Below, one piece after another: positions 1 to 8,144 of a stretch of DNA of 64,000 nt. The notes below the pieces were generated by a model. The model was not told the DNA's origin, searched no databases, and worked only from the letters and a program-made list of their open reading frames with translations. The DNA is from Haloarcula nitratireducens (lineage in GTDB: Archaea; Halobacteriota; Halobacteria; Halobacteriales; Haloarculaceae): the NCBI RefSeq assembly GCF_019599505.1, contig NZ_RKLT01000007.1, positions 57,377 to 121,376 of the forward strand, read 5' to 3'. The translations under genes were made by a program, and so were the position numbers. Position 1 is the first letter of the stretch. Each line of letters opens with the position of its first letter.

Positions 1-687
1 GAGGGACTGACCATCATGTGGCTCAACTGGCTCTGGGGCATGGGAGGAAGCGTCCGACAGGACGGCAACCTCGTCGTCAACACCGACAAGGGCGTCTCGG
101 CGCTCCAGCACGCCGTCGATCTCATCCACGAGTACAACGTCACGCCCGAGTCGATTCCGGCCTCGTCGACGGACCAGAACCGACAGACGTTCCAGCAGGG
201 CAACACCATCTTCATGCGCAACTGGCCCTACGCCGTCTCGCTGATGAACGAGGACGGCTCGGCCGTCAAGGACAAGTTCGACGTGGCACCGATGCCCAAA
301 CAGGAGGGCAACCCCAACGCGGAGAACTCCTGTCTCGGCGGCTGGAACCTCTTCATCAACGCTAACGCCGAGAACGCCGAGGCCGCACAGAAGTTCGCGA
401 GCTTCATGGCCTCGAAGGAGGCTCAGGAGACGATGGCGCTCGAACACAGTCGGCTGCCGGTCCGCAAGGAACTGTACAGCGACGAGTACTACGAGCAGGC
501 CCCGCAGTTGGAGACGTTCGCGACGATCGTCGATCAGACGAGCGCTCGGCCCGCGACGGCGAACTACTCGACGTTCTCCGAGATCGTCTACACGAACTGC
601 AACGCGGCGCTCGTTCAGGAGAAGTCGCCTCAGCAGGCCCTCGACGACGCTCAACAGGAGATCGATAGCGAAGTCAACGACGCCTGA
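1..687 (+). CDS. Extracellular sugar-binding ABC protein (5'-truncated)
   Basis: This is the C-terminal part of a family-1-type extracellular solute-binding protein; the frame is open from base 1, so the signal peptide and N-terminal lobe lie outside the window. The stretch FMRNWPYAVSLMN, the later GGWNLFINANAEN segment and the AQKFASFMASKEAQ helix are the usual C-lobe layout of sugar-binding proteins of ABC importers. It would bind a sugar at the cell surface and pass it to a membrane permease pair. The permease and ATPase genes are not downstream: the next gene faces the other way. The adjoining sugar-catabolic enzymes fit a sugar substrate, but its identity cannot be read from the sequence. 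Confidence 0.85.
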   Translation, partial: EGLTIMWLNWLWGMGGSVRQDGNLVVNTDKGVSALQHAVDLIHEYNVTPESIPASSTDQNRQTFQQGNTIFMRNWPYAVSLMNEDGSAVKDKFDVAPMPKQEGNPNAENSCLGGWNLFINANAENAEAAQKFASFMASKEAQETMALEHSRLPVRKELYSDEYYEQAPQLETFATIVDQTSARPATANYSTFSEIVYTNCNAALVQEKSPQQALDDAQQEIDSEVNDA

Positions 688-903
688 GTCAGACGCCGGC
701 GGCCGCGACGATTTTCCGTCGGTTGCACCGCTCGTCCGTGCCGTTTTCTCTGCTCTCGATAGCTACAAGCGTGCGCTCTCGACCGGCGACCGCGACTCGG
801 CTAGTGCGAAACCCGTCGGCGAAGCCGGTATTTCGACAGTCGTGTGAGAGAACCGCCGCCGGTGAAGCGTCGCTATCGAGAAGTCGCTATCGTCGCGTGA
901 GCG

Positions 904-1809
904 CTACTGCTCGACGGTCTGCTCGTCGCGCTCTGCGACCCGTCGATAACTCGCCGAGAGCGACGCCCGCTCGTCGTCGGTCAGCTGCGGGAGCGGGGGA
1001 AGCGGTTCGCCGACGTCCAAACCGTCCAAATCGACGAGGTGTTTCAAGGCCGCGGCCGTCGGGAGGTCGCTGGTCGCGTTCACTATCGGCATGACGACCT
1101 CCCGCATGAGGCGGCGGGCGGTCGCGAGGTCGCCCCGTTCGTGAGCGTCGTAGAGCGCGACCACCGGCTCGGGGAAGACGTTCGCGGGACCGGCGATGAG
1201 ACCGTCCGCACCCACGTCCAGCGAGGCCGTCGCCAGTTCCGTCGCGCCCTGAAAGACCGCGAAGTCGTCGGGCGTGGCCTCGATGGCCCGGTGGTGATAC
1301 GTGAGGTTGCCGGAGGTGTCTTTCAGACCGACGATGGTCTCGTGGTCCGCGAGCGAGGCGACGAGGTCCACGCTCAGTTCGTTGCCGGTCAGCTGGGGGA
1401 TGTTGTAGAGCAAGAGCGGAAGCGGGGAGTCGTCGGCGATGGAGCGAAAGAACCGCTCCAGTCCGGTCTGGGTCGTCCCGAGGTAGTACGGCGAGACGAC
1501 GACGCCCGCGTCGGCACCGGCGGCCTCCGCGGCCTCGACGTTGTCCAGGATCTCGTCGACGCTCGTATCACAGCATCCCGCGAGGACCGTCGCGTCACCG
1601 TCGGCGGCTTCGACGACTGTCTCGACGATCCGCCGGTTCTGTGCCGTCGTGAAGCTGGGAAACTCGCCGATGGAACTGCCCGGAAAGAGCCCGTGCGCGC
1701 CGGCGTCGACCAACCTCCGCGTAAACTGGTCGAGAGCTTCGAAGTTCACTGCTCGCTGGTTCCCATGGGTAGGCGTAGCCATGGGAACGACTGTTCCCGA
1801 GAGGTGCAT
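904..1809 (-). CDS. DHDPS/KDG-aldolase family lyase
   Basis: A class I aldolase of the dihydrodipicolinate synthase / N-acetylneuraminate lyase family, 301 residues. The Schiff-base lysine is Lys163 in GLKDTSGN, the proton-relay tyrosine is Tyr135 in YNIP, and GSSIGEF (44-50) replaces the usual GGTGE loop. The ATG at 1809 was preferred over one 21 bp upstream because a TATA-like element (1834-1842) then sits 25-33 bp upstream, as expected for a leaderless haloarchaeal transcript. The gene is divergent from an aldehyde dehydrogenase and near a xylose-dehydrogenase-like enzyme, so a 2-keto-3-deoxy sugar acid lyase or dehydratase is more likely than lysine biosynthesis. The substrate is not settled by the sequence. 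Confidence 0.85.
   Translation of the reverse strand: MHLSGTVVPMATPTHGNQRAVNFEALDQFTRRLVDAGAHGLFPGSSIGEFPSFTTAQNRRIVETVVEAADGDATVLAGCCDTSVDEILDNVEAAEAAGADAGVVVSPYYLGTTQTGLERFFRSIADDSPLPLLLYNIPQLTGNELSVDLVASLADHETIVGLKDTSGNLTYHHRAIEATPDDFAVFQGATELATASLDVGADGLIAGPANVFPEPVVALYDAHERGDLATARRLMREVVMPIVNATSDLPTAAALKHLVDLDGLDVGEPLPPLPQLTDDERASLSASYRRVAERDEQTVEQ
1759..1798 (-). promoter_or_regulatory. Two mutually exclusive inverted repeats near the 5' end of the lyase mRNA
   Basis: A perfect 10-bp inverted repeat (1759-1768 with 1779-1788, 10-nt loop) shares its GGGAAC arm with a second perfect 6-bp repeat (1783-1788 with 1793-1798, 4-nt loop). Both lie in codons 4-17 of the lyase gene, so its mRNA could fold into one hairpin or the other but not both. 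This may be a regulatory fold or a by-product of the codons; the conserved peptide TVVPMATP constrains part of the sequence. Confidence 0.35.
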
Positions 1810-1958
1810 GGCTATGCGATGGGGGAGCACTCAGTTATAATTTGGGATGACTCCACACACCCGCAGTTCCGGGACTCGCCTCGAAACCGAGTGGCGGGGT
1901 CCCGCGTACGCGCGCACCTGCGTAACACTTATGACTCCGATAACCGAGAGTCACCCAT
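1810..1958. promoter_or_regulatory. Divergent promoter region, lyase / aldehyde dehydrogenase
   Basis: The minus-strand gene has a TATA-like stretch at 1834-1842. The plus-strand gene has cacttatga at 1926-1934, about 25-33 bp before the ATG at 1959, again fitting a leaderless transcript. A perfect 6-bp inverted repeat TGACTC-N10-GAGTCA (1932-1937 and 1948-1953) lies between that TATA element and the start codon and could be an operator. No known regulator is assigned. Confidence 0.5.
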
Positions 1959-3443
1959 ATGAGTCAGCAAGCAGCGACACGACTCGACAAGCAGATGCTC
2001 ATCGGCGGCGAGTGGGTCGACGCCGACGAGCGGACGGACATCGTTCACCCCTACGACGGCGAAGTAGTCGGTTCGATTCCCAAAGCCAGCGAACAGCAGG
2101 TCGTCGATGCCATCGACGCCGCCGACGAGGCGTTCGAGGCCTCCGACCTCTCGGCGTACCAGCGCTACGAACTCCTCTCGGAGGCGGCCCGCCAACTCGA
2201 AGACCGTGCAGACGAGGTCGCGCGTATCCTCACCAGCGAGCAGGGCAAACCGCTCTCGGAAGCTAAGGGCGAAGTCGACCGCGGGATTCAGACGCTGGAC
2301 CTCTCCGCCGAGCAAGCAAAGCGGATGTTCGGCGAGTACGTCCCGATGGACGCCCAGAAGGGCTTCGCCAAGGACCACTGTTTCACGCAGCGCGAACCGC
2401 TCGGCGTCGTCGCGGCCATCACGCCGTTCAACTTCCCGCTGAACCTGATGGCACACAAGGTCGGACCCGCCATCGCCGCGGGCAACGCCGTCGTCGGCAA
2501 GCCGGCCTCGAACACGCCGCTCACGTCCATCGCGCTGTTCGAGTGCCTGGAGGCCGCCGCCGAGGAGATAGACGCCGACGTGCCCGACGGCCTGTTCAAC
2601 GTCGTCACCGGAAGCGGCTCGACCGTCGGCGATACGATCCTCGGACACGACGCCGTCGAAGCGATCTCCTTTACCGGCTCGACCGGCGTCGGGAAGCACC
2701 TCGCGGACAACAGCGGCATGAAAGAGATGACCCTGGAACTGGGCGGGAACGACCCGACCATCGTCTGGGAGGACACGGACATCGAGCAGGCCGCAGAGCA
2801 GGTGGTCGGCGGCGCGTGTTCGAACGCCGGGCAGGTCTGTAACAGCGTCGAGCGCGTGCTGGTCCACGAGAACGTCGAGGACGAGTTAGTCGACGCGCTG
2901 GTCGACGCCGCCGAGGGCCTGACCGTGGGCGACCCCTTCGAGGACGACACGGACATGGCCTCGATGGTCGACGACGAGCAGTTCGAGACGGTCGTCGACA
3001 TCTTCGAGGACACGGTCGACGCGGGCGCGACCGTCGAGAGCGGCGGGAACTACGGCGGCGAGTTGGGCGAGCGGGTCTTCGAACCCACGGTGCTCTCGGG
3101 CGTCACGCCGGAGATGCGCGCCGCGAGGGAAGAGACGTTCGGCCCCCTCGTCCCTGTCATCACCGTCTCGGACTTCGACGACGCCATCGAGGAGGCGAAC
3201 AACACGGAGTACGGACTCGAAGCGGGGCTGTTCACGCAGGACATCGACCGGGCGAAGCGCGCGGCCGACGAGATAGAAGCGGGAGGCGTCAACATCAACA
3301 CGGTCAGCGGCTTCCGGGCCGACCACATGCCCTACGGCGGGTTCAAGGACTCCGGCGTGGGCAAAGAGGGCATCAAGTACGCCGTCGAGCACTTCTCGAA
3401 GGCGAAACTCGTCGGCTTCCACGACGGCTTCACCGACGCCTGA
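1959..3443 (+). CDS. NAD(P)-dependent aldehyde dehydrogenase (2,5-dioxopentanoate-type candidate)
   Basis: An aldehyde dehydrogenase superfamily enzyme of 494 residues, full length for the family. The general base is Glu260 in LELGGND and the catalytic nucleophile is Cys294 in SNAGQVCNS; the cofactor-binding SFTGSTGVG lies at 237-245. It oxidises an aldehyde to an acid with NAD(P). In haloarchaeal xylose and arabinose catabolism such an enzyme (XacF) converts 2-oxoglutarate semialdehyde to 2-oxoglutarate. The neighbouring DHDPS-type lyase, the Gfo/Idh sugar dehydrogenase at 3941-5026 and the sugar-binding protein are compatible with this role, which remains an inference from context. The start has a TATA element at about -28. 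Confidence 0.85.
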   Translation: MSQQAATRLDKQMLIGGEWVDADERTDIVHPYDGEVVGSIPKASEQQVVDAIDAADEAFEASDLSAYQRYELLSEAARQLEDRADEVARILTSEQGKPLSEAKGEVDRGIQTLDLSAEQAKRMFGEYVPMDAQKGFAKDHCFTQREPLGVVAAITPFNFPLNLMAHKVGPAIAAGNAVVGKPASNTPLTSIALFECLEAAAEEIDADVPDGLFNVVTGSGSTVGDTILGHDAVEAISFTGSTGVGKHLADNSGMKEMTLELGGNDPTIVWEDTDIEQAAEQVVGGACSNAGQVCNSVERVLVHENVEDELVDALVDAAEGLTVGDPFEDDTDMASMVDDEQFETVVDIFEDTVDAGATVESGGNYGGELGERVFEPTVLSGVTPEMRAAREETFGPLVPVITVSDFDDAIEEANNTEYGLEAGLFTQDIDRAKRAADEIEAGGVNINTVSGFRADHMPYGGFKDSGVGKEGIKYAVEHFSKAKLVGFHDGFTDA

Positions 3444-3484
3444 GCGACAGGCTTATTTTCACAGTCTCGCAACGCCTCGGCTGA

Positions 3485-3925
3485 ATGCCCCGCCCCGAAC
3501 TCACCCGCCGCCGCGCCCTCCTGGCGACCGGAGCCCTCATCGCTGGCGGTCTTGGTGCCTCGCAGTACGCTCGCCGTGAGACGGTCCCGACAATTCACCT
3601 CCAAAACTTCCACGAAGAACCGAAGGACGTTGAGGTCCTCCTGTTGCGCGGCGACGAGGTCTCCCACTGGGAGGTCGTCTCCCTACCGGGGAACGAAGAC
3701 GACGAGACGCCGCCGCCGACGCGTTTCCTAGACGACCTCCCCGAGGAGAGCGCGGCCTACACGCTGTACGCGTACGAGGAGGACCCGGATGACCGGCTCA
3801 CTCATTCCCTCGACGGGGTCGAGTGTCTCGAAATCAGCGTCCTGTCTGGCGGCCCCCTCGACTTCTGGGCCAGGGAGCCCGAGCGGTGTCGCCGCGTCAG
3901 GGCGGCGACCGCGTCCAAGCGCTGA
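3485..3925 (+). CDS. Small exported protein with Tat-like signal
   Basis: A 146-residue protein with no recognised domain. Residues 7-25 (TRRRALLATGALIAGG) form a twin-arginine-like signal with a short hydrophobic core and no obvious lipobox cysteine, so it is probably exported and released or held by its N-terminus. The mature part is acidic and predicted to be largely beta (IHLQNFHEEPKDVEVLLL). It follows the aldehyde dehydrogenase by 41 bp in the same direction and converges on the sugar dehydrogenase. Function unknown. Confidence 0.7.
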   Translation: MPRPELTRRRALLATGALIAGGLGASQYARRETVPTIHLQNFHEEPKDVEVLLLRGDEVSHWEVVSLPGNEDDETPPPTRFLDDLPEESAAYTLYAYEEDPDDRLTHSLDGVECLEISVLSGGPLDFWAREPERCRRVRAATASKR

Positions 3926-3940
3926 GCCGCTGCAATCCGC

Positions 3941-5026
3941 TCACGCCACGTCCACCCACCGGTCCGACTCGGCGGCTTCGTAGATCGCCTCCATCGCGTG
4001 CATGTCCACGAGGCCGTGGTCGCCGTCGGGGTAGAGAGGAGCGTCACTGCGCAGTCGGTCGGCGAAGTAGTCGAACTCCTCTAACATCTGGTCGACTTTC
4101 TCCAGTTCGACGGTGGCCCGGCCGTCGCCGCGGGAGACGCGGAGCTTTCGCGGCTCGTCCTGAAAGAAGGCCGGTTCCACGCGGACCTGTCCCTCGGTCC
4201 CGGTAACGGTGATACCGGAGGACTGGCGGGCGTTGTGGCTGGCGTAACACTGGGCGTACACCTCCTCGGGGAACTCGACGGAGAAGGCGACGGTCTCGTC
4301 CACGTCCTCGAAGGCGTCGTGCGTGCTGGAGACGTTTCCGGTGACGGCCACCGGGTCGGCGTCCAGCAGGAAGCGAGCGGTGTTCAAGGGGTAGAGGCCG
4401 ATGTCGAACAGCGCGCCGCCGCCGGCGAGCCACTCGTCGAGCCGCCACTGGTCGGGGTCCGGGTCGATACGCTCCAGCAAGCGCTGGGACATGTCGCCGG
4501 TGACGGACATCGGCTCGCCGACGTAGCCCGACGCGACGAGGTCGCGGGCGCGCCGGACCGCGGGCTCGGTGTGCATCCGGTAGGCGACCATTAACTCGAC
4601 GCCGCCCTCGGCGGCCGCGTCGCGGAGTTCGGCCGCGCGGTCGCTGTCCCGTTCCATCGGCTTCTCACAGAGGACGTCCTTCCCGAGTTCGGCGGCCGTC
4701 TCGACGTACTCCAGATGGAGGGCGTTCGGCGTGACGATATAGACGGCGTCGTAGGCGTCGCTTTCGGCCCCGTCGTGGAACTCCTCGTAAGTGATGCCGT
4801 GCTCTGCGCCCGCCGTCTCCGCGGCGAGGTCGTTCGCCTTCTCGCGGTCGCTGCTGACGAGCACGGACGGCGTACACCGCTCGCTCGCTTCGAGCGCCGG
4901 GAGGGCTCGCCCCTTCGTGAACCAGCCCAGTCCGACGACGGCGAAGCGCACCGGTTCGACAGAATCCGGTTCGACCGTCTCCCAATCGCGTGCGCAGCTC
5001 TCCTCGACGATCGCACTCAGGTCCAT
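3941..5026 (-). CDS. Gfo/Idh/MocA oxidoreductase, D-xylose 1-dehydrogenase-like
   Basis: A 361-residue NAD(P)-dependent sugar dehydrogenase. The Rossmann motif VVGLGW is at 30-35 and the family lysine is Lys122 in CEKPME; GLYPLNTARFLLDADPVA is typical of the substrate domain. Stretches such as LVSSDREKA and AYRMHTEPAVRRA resemble, from memory, the NADP-dependent xylose dehydrogenases of Haloarcula and Haloferax (gfo6/XacA), which oxidise D-xylose to xylonolactone. The ATG at 5026 was chosen because a TATA-like tttatg element (complement of 5048-5056) then lies about 27 bp upstream. It fits a pentose pathway with the aldehyde dehydrogenase nearby, although no sugar-acid dehydratase is in the window. 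Confidence 0.85.
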   Translation of the reverse strand: MDLSAIVEESCARDWETVEPDSVEPVRFAVVGLGWFTKGRALPALEASERCTPSVLVSSDREKANDLAAETAGAEHGITYEEFHDGAESDAYDAVYIVTPNALHLEYVETAAELGKDVLCEKPMERDSDRAAELRDAAAEGGVELMVAYRMHTEPAVRRARDLVASGYVGEPMSVTGDMSQRLLERIDPDPDQWRLDEWLAGGGALFDIGLYPLNTARFLLDADPVAVTGNVSSTHDAFEDVDETVAFSVEFPEEVYAQCYASHNARQSSGITVTGTEGQVRVEPAFFQDEPRKLRVSRGDGRATVELEKVDQMLEEFDYFADRLRSDAPLYPDGDHGLVDMHAMEAIYEAAESDRWVDVA

Positions 5027-5106
5027 ACGCGTGGTCACTGCCCCCGCCGACATAAATGGCACTCCTTACCGAAACTGCTATCCGGGAATCGGTGCTCGTG
5101 GCTAGT

Positions 5107-5277
5107 GTGTCAGAGGACGAGCCAGACGTGTGTCCGTATCCGGGACACGACAGCGTCCGCTGTCCCGAGTGTCGGACCGATATTCCCGGCGTCGTGCCGG
5201 CCGGAACGCCGGAAGACCCGGCGGCCCGCTGCCCGGCGTGTGAAGAACTCATATCGACGGTCATCGTCGGCGAGTGA
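5107..5277 (+). CDS. Small zinc-ribbon protein
   Basis: A 56-residue protein with two CPxC knuckles (VRCPECRTD and ARCPACEEL) plus an earlier VCPYPGH, so it very likely binds a zinc ion. Small zinc-finger proteins are abundant in haloarchaea and few have known roles. The start is uncertain: an ATG at 5056 in the same frame gives 73 residues but lies on the promoter of the divergent sugar dehydrogenase, whereas the GTG at 5107 has a weak TATA-like element about 28 bp upstream and begins VSEDEPD. Confidence 0.6.
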   Translation: MSEDEPDVCPYPGHDSVRCPECRTDIPGVVPAGTPEDPAARCPACEELISTVIVGE

Positions 5278-5386
5278 CCGGGTACGGAACGGCGCTCGCG
5301 GGCGGCCAGCCGCGGTTCTCGGTAGCCGTTCGCCGTTTCTATTCGCACGAAGGAATTTACCCCGATGTGGCTGGCTTACCGCGTCG

Positions 5387-5406
5387 GAGGCAATCTTTAT
5401 TGCCTC
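5387..5406 (+). promoter_or_regulatory. Palindrome over the glpK TATA region
   Basis: GAGGCAAT-cttt-ATTGCCTC is a perfect 8-bp inverted repeat whose centre contains the AT-rich, TATA-like part of the promoter. It ends 35 bp before the glpK ATG at 5442. A protein bound here would block TBP, so this is a candidate repressor operator for glycerol uptake. Which regulator binds it cannot be told from the sequence. Confidence 0.5.
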
Positions 5407-5441
5407 TCCGAGTGCCAGTATTTCACACGGAGGAATTCAGT

Positions 5442-6971
5442 ATGCCAGACACGTACGTCGCTTCGATCGATCAGGGAACGACAGGCACGCGGTTCATGGT
5501 GTTCGACCACAGCGGACAGGTCGTCGCCAACGCCTACGAGAAACACGAACAGATCTACCCGGAACCGGGCTGGGTCGAACACGACCCGATCGAGATCTGG
5601 GAGAACACGCAGGACGTCGTCCGACAGGGCCTCGAGGACGGCGGCATCGATGCGAGCCAACTCGAAGCGCTGGGCATCACGAACCAGCGCGAGACGACCG
5701 TCGTCTGGGATAAAGAGACCGGGAAACCCGTCCACAACGCCCTGGTCTGGCAGGACCGCCGGACCACCGACCGCGTCGAGGAGCTACAAGACGCCGATAA
5801 GGTCGAGTGGATCCGCGAGAAGACGGGGTTGGAGGCGGACGCGTACTTCTCGGCGACGAAGACCGAGTGGATCCTCGACAACGCCGAACCGCTGAAGATG
5901 CAGAGCGCTCGCGGCGAGAGCCTCCGCGACCGCGCCGAGGCCGGCGAACTGATGATGGGGACGATCGACGCCTGGCTCATCTACAACCTCACGGGCAACC
6001 ACATCACCGACGTCACCAACGCCTCCCGGACGATGCTGTACGACATCCGGGAGATGGAGTGGGACGAGGAACTCCTCGAAGAGTTCGGCGTTGACGAGTC
6101 GATGCTGCCCGAGGTACGGCCCTCGTCGGACGAAGAGTACTACGGCCACACCGACCCCGACGGCTTCCTCGGCGAGGAGATCCCCGTCGCCGGCGCGCTC
6201 GGTGACCAGCAGGCCGCGCTGTTCGGCCAGACCTGCTTCGACGCGGGCGACGCCAAGAACACCTACGGCACCGGTTCCTTCTTCCTGATGAACACCGGTA
6301 ACGAGGCCGTCGCGTCCGAACACGGACTGCTGACCACTATCGGCTTTCAGATGTCCGGCGAACCCGTGCAGTATGCCCTCGAAGGCTCCATCTTCATCAC
6401 CGGTGCCGCTATCGAGTGGCTCGAAGACGTCGACCTGATCAACAACGCCGCGCAGACGGCGGAACTCGCTCGTTCGGTCGATTCTACTGACGGCGTCTAC
6501 ATGGTGCCCGCGTTCACGGGACTGGGCGCGCCCCACTGGGACGGGCGCGCACGCGGGACCATCGTCGGGATGACCCGCGGCACCCGTAAGGAACACATCG
6601 TCCGGGCGACGCTGGAATCGATCGCCTATCAGACCCGCGACGTCGCCGAAGCGATGCAGGCCGACTCCGGCGTCGAGATGGGCCAACTCCGCGTCGACGG
6701 TGGCGCGGTCAAGAACAACTTCCTCTGTCAGCTCCAATCGGACATCATCCAGACGGACATCGCCCGGCCGGAAGTCGACGAGACGACCGCGCTCGGGTCG
6801 GCCTACGCCGCCGGGTTAGCCGTCGGGTACTGGGAGACGGTCGACGGCCTCCGAGACAACTGGCAGATCGATCGCGAGTTCAGCCCGGAGATGGACGCCG
6901 AGAAGGCGGACAAGCTGTACAGTCGATGGGACGACGCCGTCGAGCGCTCGCTCGACTGGGCCACCGAATAA
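5442..6971 (+). CDS. glpK: Glycerol kinase
   Basis: Phosphorylates glycerol to sn-glycerol 3-phosphate with ATP, the entry step of glycerol use, a main carbon source for haloarchaea living with Dunaliella. The 509-residue length is normal. The FGGY-family phosphate-1 motif is SIDQGTTGTRFMVFD near the N-terminus; QDRRTTD, GALGDQQAALFGQ and YGTGSFFLMNTG are glycerol-kinase signatures, and DGGAVKNNFLCQLQSD is the late adenosine-binding region. The ATG at 5442 is preceded by GGAGG at 5429-5433; the longer open frame upstream is not needed. glpD and the glpF-type facilitator are absent, and an Orc1/Cdc6-like gene follows after 3 bp. Confidence 0.97.
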   Translation: MPDTYVASIDQGTTGTRFMVFDHSGQVVANAYEKHEQIYPEPGWVEHDPIEIWENTQDVVRQGLEDGGIDASQLEALGITNQRETTVVWDKETGKPVHNALVWQDRRTTDRVEELQDADKVEWIREKTGLEADAYFSATKTEWILDNAEPLKMQSARGESLRDRAEAGELMMGTIDAWLIYNLTGNHITDVTNASRTMLYDIREMEWDEELLEEFGVDESMLPEVRPSSDEEYYGHTDPDGFLGEEIPVAGALGDQQAALFGQTCFDAGDAKNTYGTGSFFLMNTGNEAVASEHGLLTTIGFQMSGEPVQYALEGSIFITGAAIEWLEDVDLINNAAQTAELARSVDSTDGVYMVPAFTGLGAPHWDGRARGTIVGMTRGTRKEHIVRATLESIAYQTRDVAEAMQADSGVEMGQLRVDGGAVKNNFLCQLQSDIIQTDIARPEVDETTALGSAYAAGLAVGYWETVDGLRDNWQIDREFSPEMDAEKADKLYSRWDDAVERSLDWATE

Positions 6972-6974
6972 GGG

Positions 6975-8144
6975 ATGAACCTCGAAGAGCGGATTCGTCG
7001 CCGCCAGCGCCGAGAGGACGGACCGGCACTCGTTCGGGAGTACGAGACGCTCTCGCCGGCAGCGCACGTCGAGAATCCCGTCGGTCGGGGACCGACGATA
7101 GAGCGCGTGCTGAACCACTTCGACCCGATCTTCGAGGGGCGAACGCCGTCGAACCTCTACCTTCACGGCCCGGCCGGATCGGGCAAATCGGCCGTCGTGA
7201 CCGCTCTCTGGCGGAAAATCGACCAACTGCCGACGGAGACGCAACCGGTCGTCCACACGTCGACGCGCGTCCAGCGCCGGTCGTCGCCGACCTTCGTCTA
7301 TCTCGACGGCCGGCGCATCGACAGCGAGTTCGCCTTCTATCACGCGCTCCTCACGGCCGTCGAATCGGACTCCGTTCCGTCCAGCGGCGTCCGGACGTCG
7401 ACGCTCAGGGACCGCCTGCGGGACCGATGGCAGACCGCCGATTCCAGCGTCGTCGTCGCCGTCGATCATCTCGACGACGGGGACGGTCCCTCGACGGCCG
7501 TCCTCGACCACTTCGAGTCGCTTCCCGAATACGTCTGCTGGCTCGGTGTGGGTCGAGCGACGCCCGAAGCGACCGCCGTCGGCGACCGGGTCGGCGACGC
7601 GATTCGCCTCGACGCCTATCATCTCCAGCAGCTGGTGGACGTTCTGTCCGCGCGGGCGTCGGCCGCGATGTCCGAGCGGGCACTGGGTCATCAGCAAGCC
7701 CGGGCGATCGCCGAGTGGGCCGACGGCGACGCACACCACGCGCTCGCCGCGCTGTTCGTCGCCGCGGACCGCGCCGACAGTCGGGAGCGGACGCGGCTCA
7801 CCGACGAAGACGTCCGCGTCGCCACCGAGCGGTTGTCGACGGACGCCGCCCCGCTCGCTCGGGTGCTCGAACTACCCGACAATCGGCAGGTCGTCCTCCG
7901 CGAACTCGTCGATGCGGACGCCACCGCTCGGTCGTCGGTCGCCGCGGCCGCCGAGGCCGCCGCCGCGTCGCTCCCGGGCTCGCTCTCTGAGCGCTCGATC
8001 GAACGGTTCATCTACGAGATGGCCGAAACCGGGGTCCTCGAACGCGCGGAGGCGGTAGCCGGGACCGGTCACGGCCGCCGGCCGAGCAGAGTCGAGGCCC
8101 GGTTCCACGTACCGGTCTTTCGGCGTCTGTACGATCTGCGCTGA
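6975..8144 (+). CDS. Divergent Orc1/Cdc6-like AAA+ ATPase
   Basis: A 389-residue AAA+ protein of the Orc1/Cdc6 type, the family that recognises archaeal replication origins. The N-terminal ERIRRRQRREDGPALVREYE layout and Walker A GPAGSGKSA (65-73) fit. The Walker B region near residue 164 reads VVVAVDHLDDG, so the usual acidic residue after the aspartate (DE) is His. A helical middle and a C-terminal region of winged-helix size follow. It starts 3 bp after glpK, so the two are probably co-transcribed, an unusual pairing. The AT-rich tract directly downstream could be related to origin function. It may be a degenerate paralogue rather than an active initiator. Confidence 0.75.
   Translation: MNLEERIRRRQRREDGPALVREYETLSPAAHVENPVGRGPTIERVLNHFDPIFEGRTPSNLYLHGPAGSGKSAVVTALWRKIDQLPTETQPVVHTSTRVQRRSSPTFVYLDGRRIDSEFAFYHALLTAVESDSVPSSGVRTSTLRDRLRDRWQTADSSVVVAVDHLDDGDGPSTAVLDHFESLPEYVCWLGVGRATPEATAVGDRVGDAIRLDAYHLQQLVDVLSARASAAMSERALGHQQARAIAEWADGDAHHALAALFVAADRADSRERTRLTDEDVRVATERLSTDAAPLARVLELPDNRQVVLRELVDADATARSSVAAAAEAAAASLPGSLSERSIERFIYEMAETGVLERAEAVAGTGHGRRPSRVEARFHVPVFRRLYDLR

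Noticed and set aside
5784..6737. A 317-codon minus-strand frame inside glpK
   Set aside because: Antisense shadow; glpK is full length with all motifs.
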